In this document: in pieces, positions 1-13,749 of the stretch
Position numbering within the stretch: the stretch's first letter is position 1
How the letters are laid out: the number at the start of each line of letters is the position of its first letter
Assembly (NCBI GenBank): GCA_900708905.1
Contig: CAADRB010000124.1
Coordinates: 35,253-99,252 of the forward strand
From: Hymenolepis diminuta
Lineage: Eukaryota > Platyhelminthes > Cestoda > Cyclophyllidea > Hymenolepididae
DNA length: 64,000 bases
Direction: 5' to 3'
Program-made: the position numbers and the translations under genes
Notes under the pieces: model-generated
What the model saw: the letters and a program-made list of their open reading frames with translations, nothing else
Told to the model about the DNA's origin: nothing
Database searches by the model: none

Positions 1-583
1 GATTCTGATCAATTGTGAGTGTTAATGGCTGGATAGTTTCAGTTAGAGTCTTCCTTAATTTATTTATTCAGTTTTTGACTGTAATATTACCTTGATTAAA
101 TAAATGAGGAAGAGTTCAAGGAATCTCAGACATCGATCATTTGGTACCGCAACAATTCATCGAATGTTCTGCATCTTAACCCAGATAAATGAATTTTCGT
201 CCCTCAACTTTGCGGAAAACTAATATCCAGATCTTATAACACGTTTCACCATAATTGTCATGTATTTTTGCACTTCTTCCATGTTAATTTGTGTTATAAA
301 TTTATAGAGATCTGAAAACCGACTCACTAGTCATTTTCATTTTATTGGTTGACTAATTACGTGATTGGTTTCTATCAGTAAAATTTGCTTGTGTGCTTGC
401 CATCTTTAGGGCTATAGGGAAGTTTAGATCATGATCAAGGTTTTCCCGTTTTTATGGTGATTGATGTCAGCACAAAGAGCTTTTTTAGAGATTCTTTGTC
501 CGTTTTCCAAGGAAATGCTCACTAGAATGTAAAGTTAGCGTTGTGAAAGAAATATTGAGTTTATTTAGTCATTTTGTTAGGTG
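1..583. other. AT-rich non-coding stretch
   Basis: I see no gene, repeat pair or structured site here. The start of a repeat with a partner near 25.4 kb marks its right edge. Confidence 0.6.
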
Positions 584-1650
584 CGGTTGCCAAATTCGCA
601 CTGTTTCAACTTTTCTCATGTGTATTACCAGTGAAAAGGACACACTTGACTGATTGGTTTTGTGTCATCAATCTCGTCGCGTTTTGCCATGTCATGGACT
701 GTCAAGCTCTGAGTAATTTCATGATATTCATCGTCGGTTGTGCTTTTATCCTGTAGTGACTCATTTTTCGAAATGCATTTGTTTGTTTGTCCTGGCCTAC
801 AATGCACTTTTGACCACTAGATTTTATTACGATGACTTCAAAGATATTTGTTTGTCACGGAGTGTCTCGAACATAATTTTCCTCTGTCTTAGAAACAGAA
901 TAATATGCTGTAAATCTGTTTTACCATTTTGAATGCTAAATATTATACTGCAGTCCTAAAAAATTTACAATGATTCATATTGGTGCCTATCATGGATGAA
1001 GTTAATAATCTTTACTCTCTGAATAAGGATCATACTTACAACCATCCTTTAGTAGTATTAATCGGTGTCGCTTATTGGTTCAGACACTCCACATATGCAG
1101 TTTATAGAAACGCTAGCACGAGTTCAACCCTGGACGGATTTACGTAAATGACGAGAACGTCTCACAGTGGCGCCCTAGATGACGTGTTTCCTAATGCCAT
1201 GAATGCAATTTGAAAGAAGAAAAGTAGCACCTATTTCGGCACTTATTATTATCAAACTCTTCACTGCTTGTCCTTTGCGAAAGATTTTACTTGAAAAATG
1301 CTGTCCTTAAAATGAAAACACAATGCTTCGAAATTTTATTCTGATAATCCATGAAGACTTTTAAAACTCTTCAACTTGGTCTGCGAGGAAAGAAGAGGAT
1401 TACGTGACTTGTGAACTCAACGCACTTTATCAAGGATTTGAAGGAATTCCACTCTCAAATTCAACATTTGAGTGGGACTCTTAAGAACACTTTACAAAGT
1501 AGGCATGCATTTAGAAAGAAAATACATCACCAAGTTACTACAAGAAAGCTACTCTTATCTATTAAAAGAGACTAATGTTATCGAGATGATATTAAGAACC
1601 ACTCCATTCACCCAACTGGTCATTAAGCTCCGAACACCGCGAACTTTAAA
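584..1650 (+). repeat. Dispersed repeat R1, copy a
   Basis: This copy of about 1.07 kb aligns by eye, in the same orientation, with 25402-26390. Shared landmarks in order are CCATG..ATGGACT near 690, the TTTGTCAC(G/A)GA block near 855, CTGTAAATCTGTTTT near 910, CCTATCATGGA near 985, and GAAAATACA..CCAAGTTA near 1520 followed by AAAAGAGAC. The copies are heavily diverged with many small indels, and neither has a long open frame. It may be an old non-autonomous transposon or a relic of a longer element; no terminal repeats or poly(A) tail are visible. The tRNA-like string AGTTCAACCC near 1120 belongs to this repeat and is not a separate tRNA. Confidence 0.7.
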
Positions 1651-3348
1651 TTTTTTAGATTCATTAAGGTCAAATATTACAATTCGGATATGAATTTATA
1701 TGAAGGAAACCTCGTGAATACAGAATTCAAATGAAGCAATACTCTTATTACATCCTGAATTCATTCTCAGATGAGGCTAGTCGACTCCTTTTCCCCCTCA
1801 CTGAACTCACTGTTCATCATTATTGAGGTGCTTTTTCAATACTAAATACATTTCTTTACATTCACTAGAACAACAATAATAGCCCTGAGAAACTTTAATC
1901 ACACAAAAGTTATACAAAATAACATAGCCTTACGTCTAGTCGGTGTTAAATCTCATTGTTTTGTCCACAAAATTTCAGCCTTCAATAGTTTTTGTAAATG
2001 CCTACATTATGAAATTCCGATTACTATAATTAAGGATAGTCAATGCTAATCAAAAGTGGTAAATTATGGCAACGTTTTACATTTTCACAACAACCTGGAA
2101 CCAATTTTCAGCAAGTGGTTTTGCTTTCGTACCAAATGCAACAGGACTGCATCAGTTGATATTGCAATCACCGAACTTTTTTTATAGAAAACTTTTATCA
2201 CTTCATGGCGCATTTTTACAATTAAGAAGCAGCATTCCAAGTGGCTGTCATTTAAATGCTCTCAGCAATCCAGATAGAAATGTCTCATTCTAACCATATA
2301 TAAACTCATTCAAGTGAACTCCTCTTTACAAGTAGTGATACCCAGTATTCAGAATACATGCAATAAGACCGAACAATATTATTTACCTGATAGCACGCAA
2401 TTTTTCAGAAATAAGGCAAAAGCCTTCACGTGAGGTGAGAGATCATCCAACTGTCAATGCTTTAACAGAAATATATTCGAATTCTCCTCCACAATTTTTG
2501 GTGTTTTCAACTTATCATCCTCCAGGATGGCATCTTCGACCCCTTGGGGAAGTAAGATGAAATACATATGCCCTTTAACAGAGAAGCATAATCAATAAAG
2601 TTCGGAAGAAACCCTGAGATTAAATTTTATAAACACAAAACAGGAATGAGAGATTGCTAATTCCTCCATTATTACAGCATAGTGATGCATTTATAATACA
2701 TTACATATTTATGATATGATATGGTGATGTAGTGATTTGCATCACAGATCAAAAGTAAACGGATTATTATTTATCTTGAAAAAGATCAGATTTAATCTTC
2801 CACTGTCATACAAGTATAATACTATGTCGTGAATTTATCCAGCCGAGTTGATTTATGACTTTGAACATTTTAAATGTTTAACCTTTGTTAATAATATTTA
2901 TAGACGAGCAGTTTTATTTAGAATAATAAAACCTAGAATTTAACAGTATTCAAATGTCATTATAATTAAAAAGTCTGAGAAATCAGTTTTAGGACACTTT
3001 TTTACTTCGAGAATATGGCAGGTGACTTTCAAGTAACTAACACATCGTTTCTATTGCTGCAGCACACTGATCACCTCGACAAAAGTTCTCATGTGTAAAG
3101 ATGATTTTAATACGCCTGTCCCTTAATACCCTAAATTTGGTTGATTCTGAGAGCACAAAAAACTGCCTGTACCAAGTTATCAAAAATCTTAATCAAATGA
3201 AAAATACAGTAACTTAAATTTAATATTGTTAGCGGCGACTTGATTTGTACTTACAAGCACAAAACAATGCAATTAAGTTTACTTGATGAAAAGTAAACCA
3301 ACTTCAAATAAATTGATAAAAGGCTTAAAAATTGTGCAAGGTAGGAGA
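1651..3348. other. Non-coding, nothing recognised
   Basis: This is AT-rich sequence. A 75-codon frame at 2066-2293 has no distinguishing composition and is within chance expectation. I found no repeat partner in the window. Confidence 0.55.
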
Positions 3349-3477
3349 AATGCGTCGTGTAGCCTTGACATCAATAATTAGCTTCAGGCTACATAAGTGA
3401 GTCAGTTGCAGTCGTCACGTCGACGCATACACGGGTAATGTGGTGACGTCATCTTCACACAAGGTGAGCGTCGACGT
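3349..3477. promoter_or_regulatory. CpG-rich cluster with CRE and AP-1 sites
   Basis: About 130 bp are dense in CG dinucleotides compared with the flanks. They hold an AP-1 consensus TGAGTCA (3398-3404), a perfect CRE palindrome TGACGTCA (3444-3451), and a 10-bp inverted repeat ACGTCGACGC (3417-3426) / GCGTCGACGT (3468-3477) that brackets the CRE. The string CAGGCTACATA just upstream recurs near 24.45 kb, so the cluster could be part of a small repeat. Enhancer or promoter activity is inference only, and no adjacent gene is evident. Confidence 0.35.
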
Positions 3478-3480
3478 CAA

Positions 3481-4612
3481 CCATTAAGGGAGCAAACCTT
3501 GTTTAATTCTTACTTTTAATAATTTTTAAATGTTATAAAATAAAATGCCCATAATAGAGACGCGCCATTTGTTGTAAGATTTTGCTATAAGTAGTCGGAA
3601 TTCTAAGTAACCGCGAACAATTAAAAGTGGGACTCTCTTGTGCTTAAGATCTTGACCATCTCTCCATCTGTTCCTAATCGGCTTTCCGTTTTCCGGCTTA
3701 CTAGTAATGGCGTATTATAGGGAGTGAGAAAACGGTTACACAAATTCCCACAGGTTCAGTTGTCTCACATTTCAAGTTAGTGCAATGTTTGTGCCAACTT
3801 AAAGTACGGCGGATATTATCTTGTCATGTTTGAGAGAAGACCCAGATTAATGACAGACCGGGGATAGGGGATTATAGTTAATGATGTATTGTGTAGGAAA
3901 CTTCATGAAATCCGCTTCTGAGAGTGAACTGTGCTTTAAGAAATAAATATTCAGATGGAAATTTCTGAAGTAAAGTAATAGATGCATTAAGTGAGATTTA
4001 GAATTAACTTAACCTGTCCAAGACGGTGGAAAAAGGGAAAGATTCTAGTTTCTAAATCAAAGAATGCTTTATTCTGTTTTTTGGCATTGTGTTTGTCATA
4101 TTGCTATAAATCAGTCTGAAATTAAATTTTAACATTTCATATGGACGGTTTGATTAAATTTCCTACTACTCCTATGTTAGGAGTCATATCAGTGGAAGTT
4201 AAAATCACTGAAAACAAGAAAATTGATTATTTATTTTATGGCGAAGGCGACAGATGGTATATTGTCAGGAATTTATTTGACAAATGAATTACCGCACCCT
4301 AGCGGCATTTTAAAAGGAAAGCATTCATGTTTAAACAATTGCCTAACCGTGTAAACATTCCATAACGGGAAGTAAATAATAGCATTTATTTAACAACGGA
4401 TGCGTACTAACTATTCCAATTTATAATAATTACAATTATATTGCATAGAAATACTAAAAAATAGCACCCCAATAGAACATTGTAAGCCGTAGGAAGTCAA
4501 TGCGAAATGTTTATTGCTTTTAGATGAGGAAAGATCTTTTTGATCAACATTAAGTGTGTCGAGATGGTAATGACTTTTAAAAGTGTGTTAAGAAAGGTTA
4601 TAGCAACATCTA
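3481..4612. other. Non-coding, nothing recognised
   Basis: No reading frame of note and no repeat partner were seen. The stretch ends at a cytosine-rich tract. Confidence 0.55.
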
Positions 4613-4632
4613 CCCCTCCCCTCCCCCTCCCC
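4613..4632 (-). other. G-quadruplex motif on minus strand
   Basis: Four cytosine runs of 4, 4, 5 and 4 bases are separated by single T residues on the plus strand. The minus strand therefore carries four G-runs of at least four with one-base loops. This fits the standard intramolecular G-quadruplex pattern with the shortest possible loops. The flanks are AT-rich, which makes the tract conspicuous. Confidence 0.8.
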
Positions 4633-7600
4633 ATTGGCGTAGATTTAACAGCCTAAACTGTTTGAGTCCTTCAAACCACCTGACATTTTTCCTTAGTAGG
4701 ACACAAAAATTTTACCTCATTTCCTTCGTTTAATAATTAGGCACTCGCGTGTAATTATGCTGTGAGACTAGTAATTTTTCCAACTGACTAGAATGTCATC
4801 AGGACATTTAACTACACCCGATTTGTCAATCCACATAATCAGAACTAGAAACACTGGGACATCTAACACGGAGAGAAAGATTTATAGTTCAGAATATTAT
4901 AACCATTTGAAATGAGATACTAGAACAAGAATAAGTAAACAGTGCCGTTTTATTTAAAAGTCCTTTATATATTTGAATATTGGGTGTAGCAAATGTTAAT
5001 TGGGGCTTGGCTGAGATGTTAAATTTTCTAAAGTTTCAGCAGTAACGTTTTACATTTTCGTTCCAGTTTGGTACTAAATTTTTGTTTCTTTTTTAATTCT
5101 TTGTTTCAGAAAATCATTCCTTTTTTAAATAAGTCAGAAGGGTTCAAAAATTAATCCCTTGTCAGTTTTTTATCAGAAGTTTTACCATTCGGCAATTTAA
5201 AAATCGCTCCAAAGTTAACTAAATTATCATAAAATGTTTATGTTTTACCATGTGTTGATGTTAGGCACTGCTAAGATAGTCAAAATACTCGAAGATCAAC
5301 TTTTCCTTCCTAATTGAGGGTTTTGGCTTAAACTAATTAAAAACTAGCATTTGGAAAATGAATTATTGATGAGTGAAGATTGTCAGCCAAAAAAAGATTC
5401 AATGACGTATGACTTGCCTCAAGTCAAAATATTCTTCAAAATTAAATTAAATTGCAATGTTGAGATCAGCTCATATTCTTTAAAATTAGGAAATAATAAT
5501 AATGCAAATTAATAATGAAAGTTTTGACTTTGTAAATGAAATATTATTAACTAGTGGATTATAATAAAAGACCAGTGTTTCTGTAACTAGATACTGGAGT
5601 TTAGCAATATTATTTTTGATAACGGATAATGATCTCACGATCCAAATCTCCCCACTTTTTCCCCAACTATTTCCTCCACAATGCAGCTACGCATGACTGT
5701 CGGGAGTGTATACTGTAATATTATTTTTATTATTTATAAATGGTCGTATATATCTTTGGCAATTAAAATTAATTCAGTTAATTATAAAATTCATTTTACA
5801 CTGCAATAATGTATTAAAATATCAAATTTCTTGCTTTGAAATATCATTACTAGAAGATTTTTTGTTACCTATTGGATATTGTGTATAGTTATCCAGAAGA
5901 TCCCAGTGAGAATACGTCTTTTCTAGATCACGTTGTTCTATGTGTCAGTGACAATTGATCAGATAGACAAACTAGGAGAAGTCAATCAAACTGGAGTCAC
6001 GTATCCTCTAAAGTTCGGTAATCATGCTAATTAGCATGACATTATCCTTTCTTAGCCTTAATTTTCGAGCTATTTATTTTATCCTTAAATACTATTCATT
6101 TGCTTACAGTATACAATAAACGAAATAATTCCCATAAACTGCCAAATAATACTAAACATTGATTGAAATGCGCATTTCATTTTACCTAATTGACCTGAAA
6201 TGAAATCGATAATGACCCGAACATTTTGCAGAATATCGCTTCGTTTCCACTTCGACCGCGCCGCAAATCGTAAAATAATATGAAAAGCGAAAGCACTTAA
6301 AAGATCAAATAAACGTCGATATACACATTTTAAAACATAAAAGGATTAAATACTATATTGTAAAATAGAAGAAAGGTGTGCCAACCATATGCATAACTAT
6401 TAATTCACGGTAGTTTTCACCAAAGTTACAACATTAATTTGTATTGAAGGAGAGAGCTTCTCAGTACTTCTTTATGTTCAAAAATAGGTGTAAAGAAGCT
6501 TCAACAATTGAGTCACGATCTGCCATCTGACTTCTGAATAACGTCAAACGGTATGTTTGAACATTTTAGTCAGCATATGAACACCAAAGAACATCAGTCT
6601 GATAGTCGTTAATCCCTTAATAATATTATTATTTGAGTGCTTATAAACGTGCCCTTCTTTTGTTTAGACTGTCAAAATCTGTTAACAATTCTCACTGTCG
6701 TGCTCCGAGTCAACCTTTTGAACAGAAATGTTCCTCTGAGAAAATTTACTCTATGATGTTTGATTATTTGTTTCTAATACGTCAAGTTCTCTGCTTTGTT
6801 ATTGTTACATGGACCGACCTATATGCTCCTAGTAACTGCAACAGACATGACAGTGTAAATCCATTCTGAAAATCTCATTTGATTATTTCGTCTGTAAAGA
6901 AAGGAATGCCCAATGTTAATGATTTAATAAATGAGTTTGCCGATGTAATTATCGAAACACGAACGAAAAATAAACTGAGACAAACCAGACAGTGCAGTGC
7001 TGCATTATTGCGCACTAAAAGTTGGAAAAATTCCAGACGGCTTTAATCTCGCTGTTGAGTTTTGGACTGTTATTAGAGCAAGTGAACATCTGGAGTCCCG
7101 TGTGTCACGAGAAATTTGAGTTGAATGCATCACAGCTGTTTCATATAATCATTGTAATCATGATGCATAAACCCAGCAAATAATAATTAATGACTAACCT
7201 TAGTTTGAATTTAAAATTCATTAATGGATTTTGTGGAAATGCATCTCGAACAAAACTCAATAATCTATTTTGCGTGAGTTGAATGATTTTCACTTGATTG
7301 ATTCTCAAATATAAATTTGTCAGCGTTGTTATTGATTTTAGATTTAAATACAGACAGCTTATTTCCTTCATTTCTCTCTATTTTTTAACAATTCTTAATA
7401 GGTGTGACTTCTTAATCCTGTTCTATGGTAGACTGGAAACGCTCCTTTAATTCTTCTCAGCCTGTCTGAACTCGGTTAATTTTGAACCTCTAGTTAAAGA
7501 AGATTTGTATACGCACCGAACATGCAAATCAAAATCAGACAAAAAGCAACATTTCAAAGGTATCTAATCTTGCCCCATATAGTGCGAAAATGCCTAACTA

Positions 7601-8870
7601 TATCCGAACAAATAGATAACCCAAAGCTTTGTACTATGCGCCAAACCCCACTTTTTTAGAGTCAAGTGATTCTAACGAAATATGGATTCACAGAATCCCA
7701 AATTTGTTCACAGCAAGAAGCATGAAACATGCCTCTGGAACGGTTGTTCATAAGCACTTGAACGCTATGAGATGAATAAATGTTTGATATGAAAAATCAT
7801 ATATTCCTTTTATTGACATTGTTCAAACCCCCATCGAATTCAAAATATGGTTGAGTTTAAACTATCTGCTAATCAATGAGCGCAATTTATTTGAAATATT
7901 TATCTTAAAAGTAAACAATGTAGATTTTGTCAATCACATTTTCTGAAGTAAATAGTAGACAATCTTTTGTTGACTGACGAAAAAAATTATACTTTTTCTC
8001 CTCTTCTTTAATCATCCTAAGAGGAAGAGACGATCTTTAATTTTTGGACCACTGGTTCTCACTTTACGACGACATCCTTCCATGCAAACTTTTTAAACGC
8101 CTGGAAGTTAACCATTGAAAATCAATCAGCCTTGTCGGCCAATGGAAAAGGGAAAAAAGTCGAACTCAAAACTATTACCTTAGTGTTTGAACGATTGTTT
8201 AGGGCCTAAAAAAATCAAGTTGAATATAATAATTTACTTCCTTTCAGTAAAAATATTTTTGAAGCTAGTTAATTAGAAAAATACATAATTTCATTGAACT
8301 AACCATAATAATACTCATCAAATCAATTCCAATACGTTTCGTCAGATAGTGTATTATTTAACCAGGAAATTAATAGAAGGAATGGTGGCGTATAATGACT
8401 TTTGCCAGTTTTAAACTCTTTCATAATCAAATTCAGAATAGAACTGAATAGAAAGGAAAATTAGATGACAAAATCAAGGAAGCACGCACCTTCACAACTT
8501 CTTTCTAAACTGAAAACACACAGACAATATGATTCACGACTTACCTATTTCTCTTCAGACACCGAATAATCCAGAGATCAGTTTCTCAGCGAAAACTGAC
8601 ACCGTCTGCCCACGTCACTTATGTCTGCATGTCTGGTTAGTCTCATTCTTCTCTTTTCTCACTAACGGCTGAGAATCCTGCTGACTTGTGCTGATTCACG
8701 TCCAGACTGATACACTGAATTGACCTACGATTAAAAAACCGAAAGTGAAATGGTTTTAGGAAAAGAGACCATATGAATACTTCTTATAATTTAGTATTCG
8801 GCATCAAATTGAAATCCTATTTTTTGGAATATGTTTCAAATTTTAAAAATTTTAATCGAGGATTGCCAAT
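4633..8870. other. 4.2 kb non-coding, nothing recognised
   Basis: Short frames of 60-78 codons at 5706-5888 (+), 6633-6869 (+) and 7141-7371 (-) have AT-driven composition (many I, L, F, N, K) and no splice or start context that sets them apart. I saw no repeat partner within the window and no structured element. Confidence 0.5.
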
Positions 8871-9134
8871 TTGAAACCATTTTTGGAGGAGGGAGGTGTT
8901 ATCAAAGAAATTATGAAAACAAGTGTCTCCATTGTTGGTCTCATTTGTGGAAGCGTTTTATTTATGGAACAAAAAAAACAGTTTTTGATGTTCATTCCAA
9001 TAATAATCGTTACTTTTTTACTGATAATTACTTTATTTACAAATTTTAACATTGTGTTATTACTCCAAAGAAGAAGACGACTTAACGACGGTGGAAAATT
9101 TTTCGACTTTGAAATACGGTTGAATCCTCAATAA

Positions 9135-12100
9135 AAGGTAATAGCATTACATTTTTGCGGTATATATGATATGTTCCCGATTATATTATTCAGTCTAGGA
9201 ATGCATATAATAATAACAATGAAAAATTGTAAAGCTTTTTGCTCTGCCATGGAAAATGAAATTAACTGATTTATAATTTATTCCGTTTTTCTTGTGGACG
9301 GCTTTTAGGAATGGAAATAGACTTAAGACCTACTTCTTAGAAATTAGAGTCAAGAGAGGTTTAATATTTTAATTCATCGGGTGTAGGTTCAAGTTGGCAT
9401 TTCAGGATTTCTACAAAATGAAGAGAAAATTAAAATACAATAATAAAGCAAATTTATTGGATCATTTGCGGTAACTCTGTAAGGTTCATAACTAAACAGT
9501 AATCAGTAAATCATAAATTGATGATAAAAGATCTAAAAATAAATTATAAATTAAATAAAAAGAAAAATGGTAATAAAAATGCTTGTTTTAGCATGGAAAA
9601 TATTGTACAATTTTCATAATTTTTCTTACTCACTAACACAATAACATTTTGAGTACCTTCGCAAATTAGCACCACTAATATTTCTAATGACCCAGAATAT
9701 TAAGTAAATGATCACTTTGCGTAACCTCAAAATAAAAGTACATGAAAAGTTTCTTTCTTTAACATTATCTATTTGTTAAAATGGGGCTCCAATATTTCTT
9801 ATTCCGATAATGCGGAATGGCAAATCGGGTGTGGTTAAATGGACCAGGTACGTTCAAGTCAGTCTGTATATGTAAGGAAAACAGAAAAATAAATGACAAA
9901 CAGTTGATAACACTTAAATAATAAGGGGTTTTGTATGAATTTGCACAATCTTCCAAAACTTCTTTTCGAGTCAATAAGGTTCATTTGTAAATAAGAATAA
10001 ACATTTGCATACCATTACGATGCATTTGCTCCATTAGCTGGCTAAATTAAAATATTTTCGTCTTTAATACATCGGTAGGGTGTGCTAGATATGTGTGTCC
10101 AATATATCATTTACCGTCTACTGTTAATGAGCAGCTTTTAAAATATTCCATTAGATTTCGTTGAAAAATTATATCCCCGATTCTTATTTGATACAATTCT
10201 CAATTTTATATTTTTAACATAAAATAAGCAGTCAATTACGTCACATTATATGTCGATTATAATCTTATTTAAATGAACTCTATTTATCAGCAAAAGTCTT
10301 TTTATTATTCTTCAATCAGAATTATTTCAAATTCTGACCGGAAATGCGGTATTTAAGCAAATGGTTAAGGCATTCACTTGAATATATATATTTACATATA
10401 TTTCATTAGTACATTTATCCTCATTTTCGTATTTATAAAAATTATTAAGCTCTAGAAATAAGCATCCAAATCTAATTATATTTGCTAGTCCCATCTGTAG
10501 ATTGCGTTAACTATTCTAGACAATCTGTCATCTTTGCCTTTCTACCCCTAGTCGATCGTAAATCACACTTTCGCTCAGACATTAAGGATAAATGACAAGT
10601 ATGCCTTTTGTGTTTGCACCCTGGTTCAAGAACAAATTGGCTTTAAATCCTAGACAATCGAACCTTTTCCTGAGAAAATGAACCCTAAATGCTGTGCAAA
10701 ATCACTGAAATATGTGTGAAATTGTGAATATATTTCTAAGTGGAATAAAATCAGATGAAGAATGGAAATTTTAGTCAATTTAATATACGCACAGATTTTG
10801 GAGTGGTTTGACTTATGCTCAGGTCTTCTTCGTTTACTTGCGTTTCTCAGATATTTACTGTAGACATCTTATGAGACTTCTGAGATTGGCAGTCATTGCC
10901 AGTATATTTGCTGTAATTTTGGCTCCAAAATTAACTATGCTAAAGCCTGATACACTAGATAAAATGAATATGAACACAAAAATGAAAACGTATTATCAAG
11001 CCAGTCACCGATCTGTAATAAGTATCATAAATACCTGTTTTCTCCGTATTATTAAACATACATAATACTAGACAGTTATCTTAATCTAAAACTGCAGTTT
11101 TAACTTCAATAAAAATGAATATATTATTCATTTATTTTACTATTCGCAATAAAATTTCAAATCCTGCTACCTTAGTAAGAATAAAATGCCAGGAAAGAAA
11201 AATAAAATGTTTTATATGTCTAGGAATTAACAGTAATATCTTCCAAGCGCAATAAATCTGCTTATTAAAAGCAATAAAAACATCGCTACTTCGGTAGCAC
11301 TTTTAGTTTGGAAAAAAAGTATTCCCGATAATAAATGATAGTCAAAGCTTGACTTAAATGATTCGGTAAGTTAAACTATTTTAAGGTTTTTAAGTGGAAG
11401 CTATATTCCTCAAACATATGAAAATATATTTATTTTACATTATCCTTAAATGTAAAGATTCTTTAATCCAATTGAAAAAAGAGACGTATATATGTATACT
11501 TTGCATTTGTTTATTTAATTTTAACTCTTTTAAGTGCAGTTAAATTGGTTATTCTGATTTTAATAACACGGCACTGTAAATCTTTGCCATTTTAATGCAA
11601 AACTAATGTGTTTGTAGGAATTTATCTGGAAAAATGTGCTCAAAATCGTTGAAAATTTTCATAAGGTATCTGTAGCGTCCCAACGAATTTCCTAAAACTC
11701 CTATTATGAACAATTGTAAGTAAATATAGTTCGTTTTTACCGTTTTTTAAAATTGACGAAATTGCGCTTTTCCGTGGAGTATTATTTTTAAATGTCTTAT
11801 TATATTGCCTTTTGAATGTTTTAAGGGGTAAAAGCTTTATCACAGGAATTTCATTATGTTAAGAATAACATACGGAGGATTTCCCATATTTACTAACTTA
11901 AAAATGTATACAAAACTTGCTGAAACGTGGAATACTACAAACGCGGTGGATCAGCTGATATTCTTGTGTTTCCATTAAACAAACGTTACTCTCTATAATC
12001 ATTAATTTGTTTTTATTAATTATATACCGCTTTGTTTTTCCGGAAATTTATTCGTGAGGGAGATATAATTTACTTTTCGCCTTCAGATTCTGGTACAGCT

Positions 12101-12911
12101 CGTGTTTATTCATTTCCGCGAATTTTCAGAATGATAAGCGAAAATTTGCTTTAAAGTACGTCAATAAGATCAAGTAAGACTTCGCAAGGCAATAATTACA
12201 TAGACCTTACTTCTGTAAGCAAATAATAGAGCGAAGAAAATTAAGGCTTCTATTATTAAGACGTTGATTTAGTGGAATTATGAAGAACATTATCATGTTA
12301 ATGCATTTACAAATCATAATCGGACGCTGTTTACTAACAGTTCACGATAGGTCATTGCAAAAATATACATCACTTATAATAAGCGGATTATTTACATTAA
12401 CGAAAAAAGATTAAGGGTATGTGATCTGTAAACCTAGGAATAGCACGTGAAGTTTGTTCTGGTACCAAATTGTGGACTTTAATTTATGATAATTTTCGAG
12501 AACTGAAAATGAATATTTAATGAATGATACGAGTTTATCACTAATTTAAATTATACCTAATCTACAAAACTTTGACATAGAGAAATCCCTTCATTTCGGT
12601 AGATGCTAGATTTATTTTAAATGTTCAGACACATTTCCTAAACTAGGAACTATATTCTTGTTTGTCTACGATTAATGGAATTGAGTATCCAATTCCACCA
12701 ATTGAACTTTTGAAGTAAGTCTAAATAGATCAAGTGCGGGATTTCGTGAAGTACCTAAAGTAAATACAAATTTCCACAATGCAGTTCACGTTTATGCGTT
12801 GGCGGTACTGTGACAACTAGTGAGTCCCAAATCGAAGGGCAAACACTCGATTGATAAAACATCTAGTTCTAATTTTTATTTGAATTTGAAATGATAAGAA
12901 CCTTCATATGC
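9135..12911. other. 3.8 kb non-coding, nothing recognised
   Basis: This is AT-rich sequence with small TA-rich tracts (for example near 10385-10400). Frames at 9765-9974 (-), 10808-11065 (+) and 11640-11843 (-) look like chance frames. Confidence 0.5.
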
Positions 12912-13090
12912 ACCGGTGGCGTAGCGGTCGAGTAGCACGTCTGATAAGTCAGAAGTCGCGAGATCGATATCCAGAAGCGCATATCCAGCAATGTTGGTGC
13001 CTATATTTTTGGTTATTTCTGGAAACGAGAGGTGGCAGAAACTGATTTTCTCATAGGAGAGGTTCCATAAAACATTCTCTCTGCCCAAGT
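12912..13090 (+). mobile_element. tRNA-derived SINE-like element S1
   Basis: The 5' head resembles an RNA polymerase III internal promoter. An A-box-like TGGCGTAGCGG lies at 12917-12927 and a B-box-like GATCGATATCC ends at 12972. The body, around 13026-13090, contains GAGAGGTGG..AGAAACTGATTTTCTCAT..AGAGAGG and aligns with the bodies at 35.04, 54.70, 60.23 and 63.02 kb. This is the best-preserved head in the window. The tRNA itself is degenerate, so it is a SINE relic and not a functional tRNA gene. Confidence 0.6.
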
Positions 13091-13749
13091 AACGCTACTC
13101 CTAACTGGTTTGAGAAGTTTTATTTCATCAGTGAACAGAAAAAAAATACATACTTGAATTAATAGTGTTAATACAATTTAATAACTTTTTCCAAACGGTT
13201 TTTTCATTATGTGTACTTCAAAACCGCTCGCCAAATTCTATTTCGTTCTGTGCAAGTAGATTTGAATTTTTTTTTACCGGATATTTTGACGGTTAAATTG
13301 GAACTTTTATCTAAAATGACAAAAAATAGGGAATCTTGATAAAACAAATTCACCTTTATTTGGGGGCGCTTACATTCAACTCCGTAAAAGTGCGCGATTC
13401 TATAAAACATATATATATTGACATATATGGTATATATATAATTTATTACTGACATCAAAATAAGCTAAAACCGAATAGAAAAAATAAATTTCAAGCACAT
13501 TTAATACAAAATTTAATAGATTAAATAGGAATAAGAGTCCACCTTAAGTGAACTCTGTCAAGATGATGTAAGATCAAACTGATTTTTCGTACTTCGACGA
13601 AATAAAACAATTTGAAGTGGCGACATCGACCATCATAAACAACCCATCAATAAGAACTGATAATTGTATACAAGAATTTGATCAGTAATGGAGAATGTGA
13701 TTTAAGATATTTGAATTTTGGAAGGGGAGAAGCCTTGAAGTTCCCTTTA
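13091..13749. other. Non-coding with a TA-rich tract
   Basis: It holds a TA-rich microsatellite-like tract at about 13407-13440 and no gene. An 83-codon minus frame at 13207-13458 runs through that tract and is not credible. Confidence 0.55.

Noticed and set aside
1113..1135. tRNA-like GCACGAGTTCAACCCTGG
   Set aside because: It lies inside repeat R1 and is not conserved as a B box in the other copy; no cloverleaf can be drawn.
8871..9134. 87-codon frame with two hydrophobic segments whose stop overlaps AATAAA
   Set aside because: The composition is what AT-rich random DNA gives, the first codon is not ATG, and there is no splice or promoter context.
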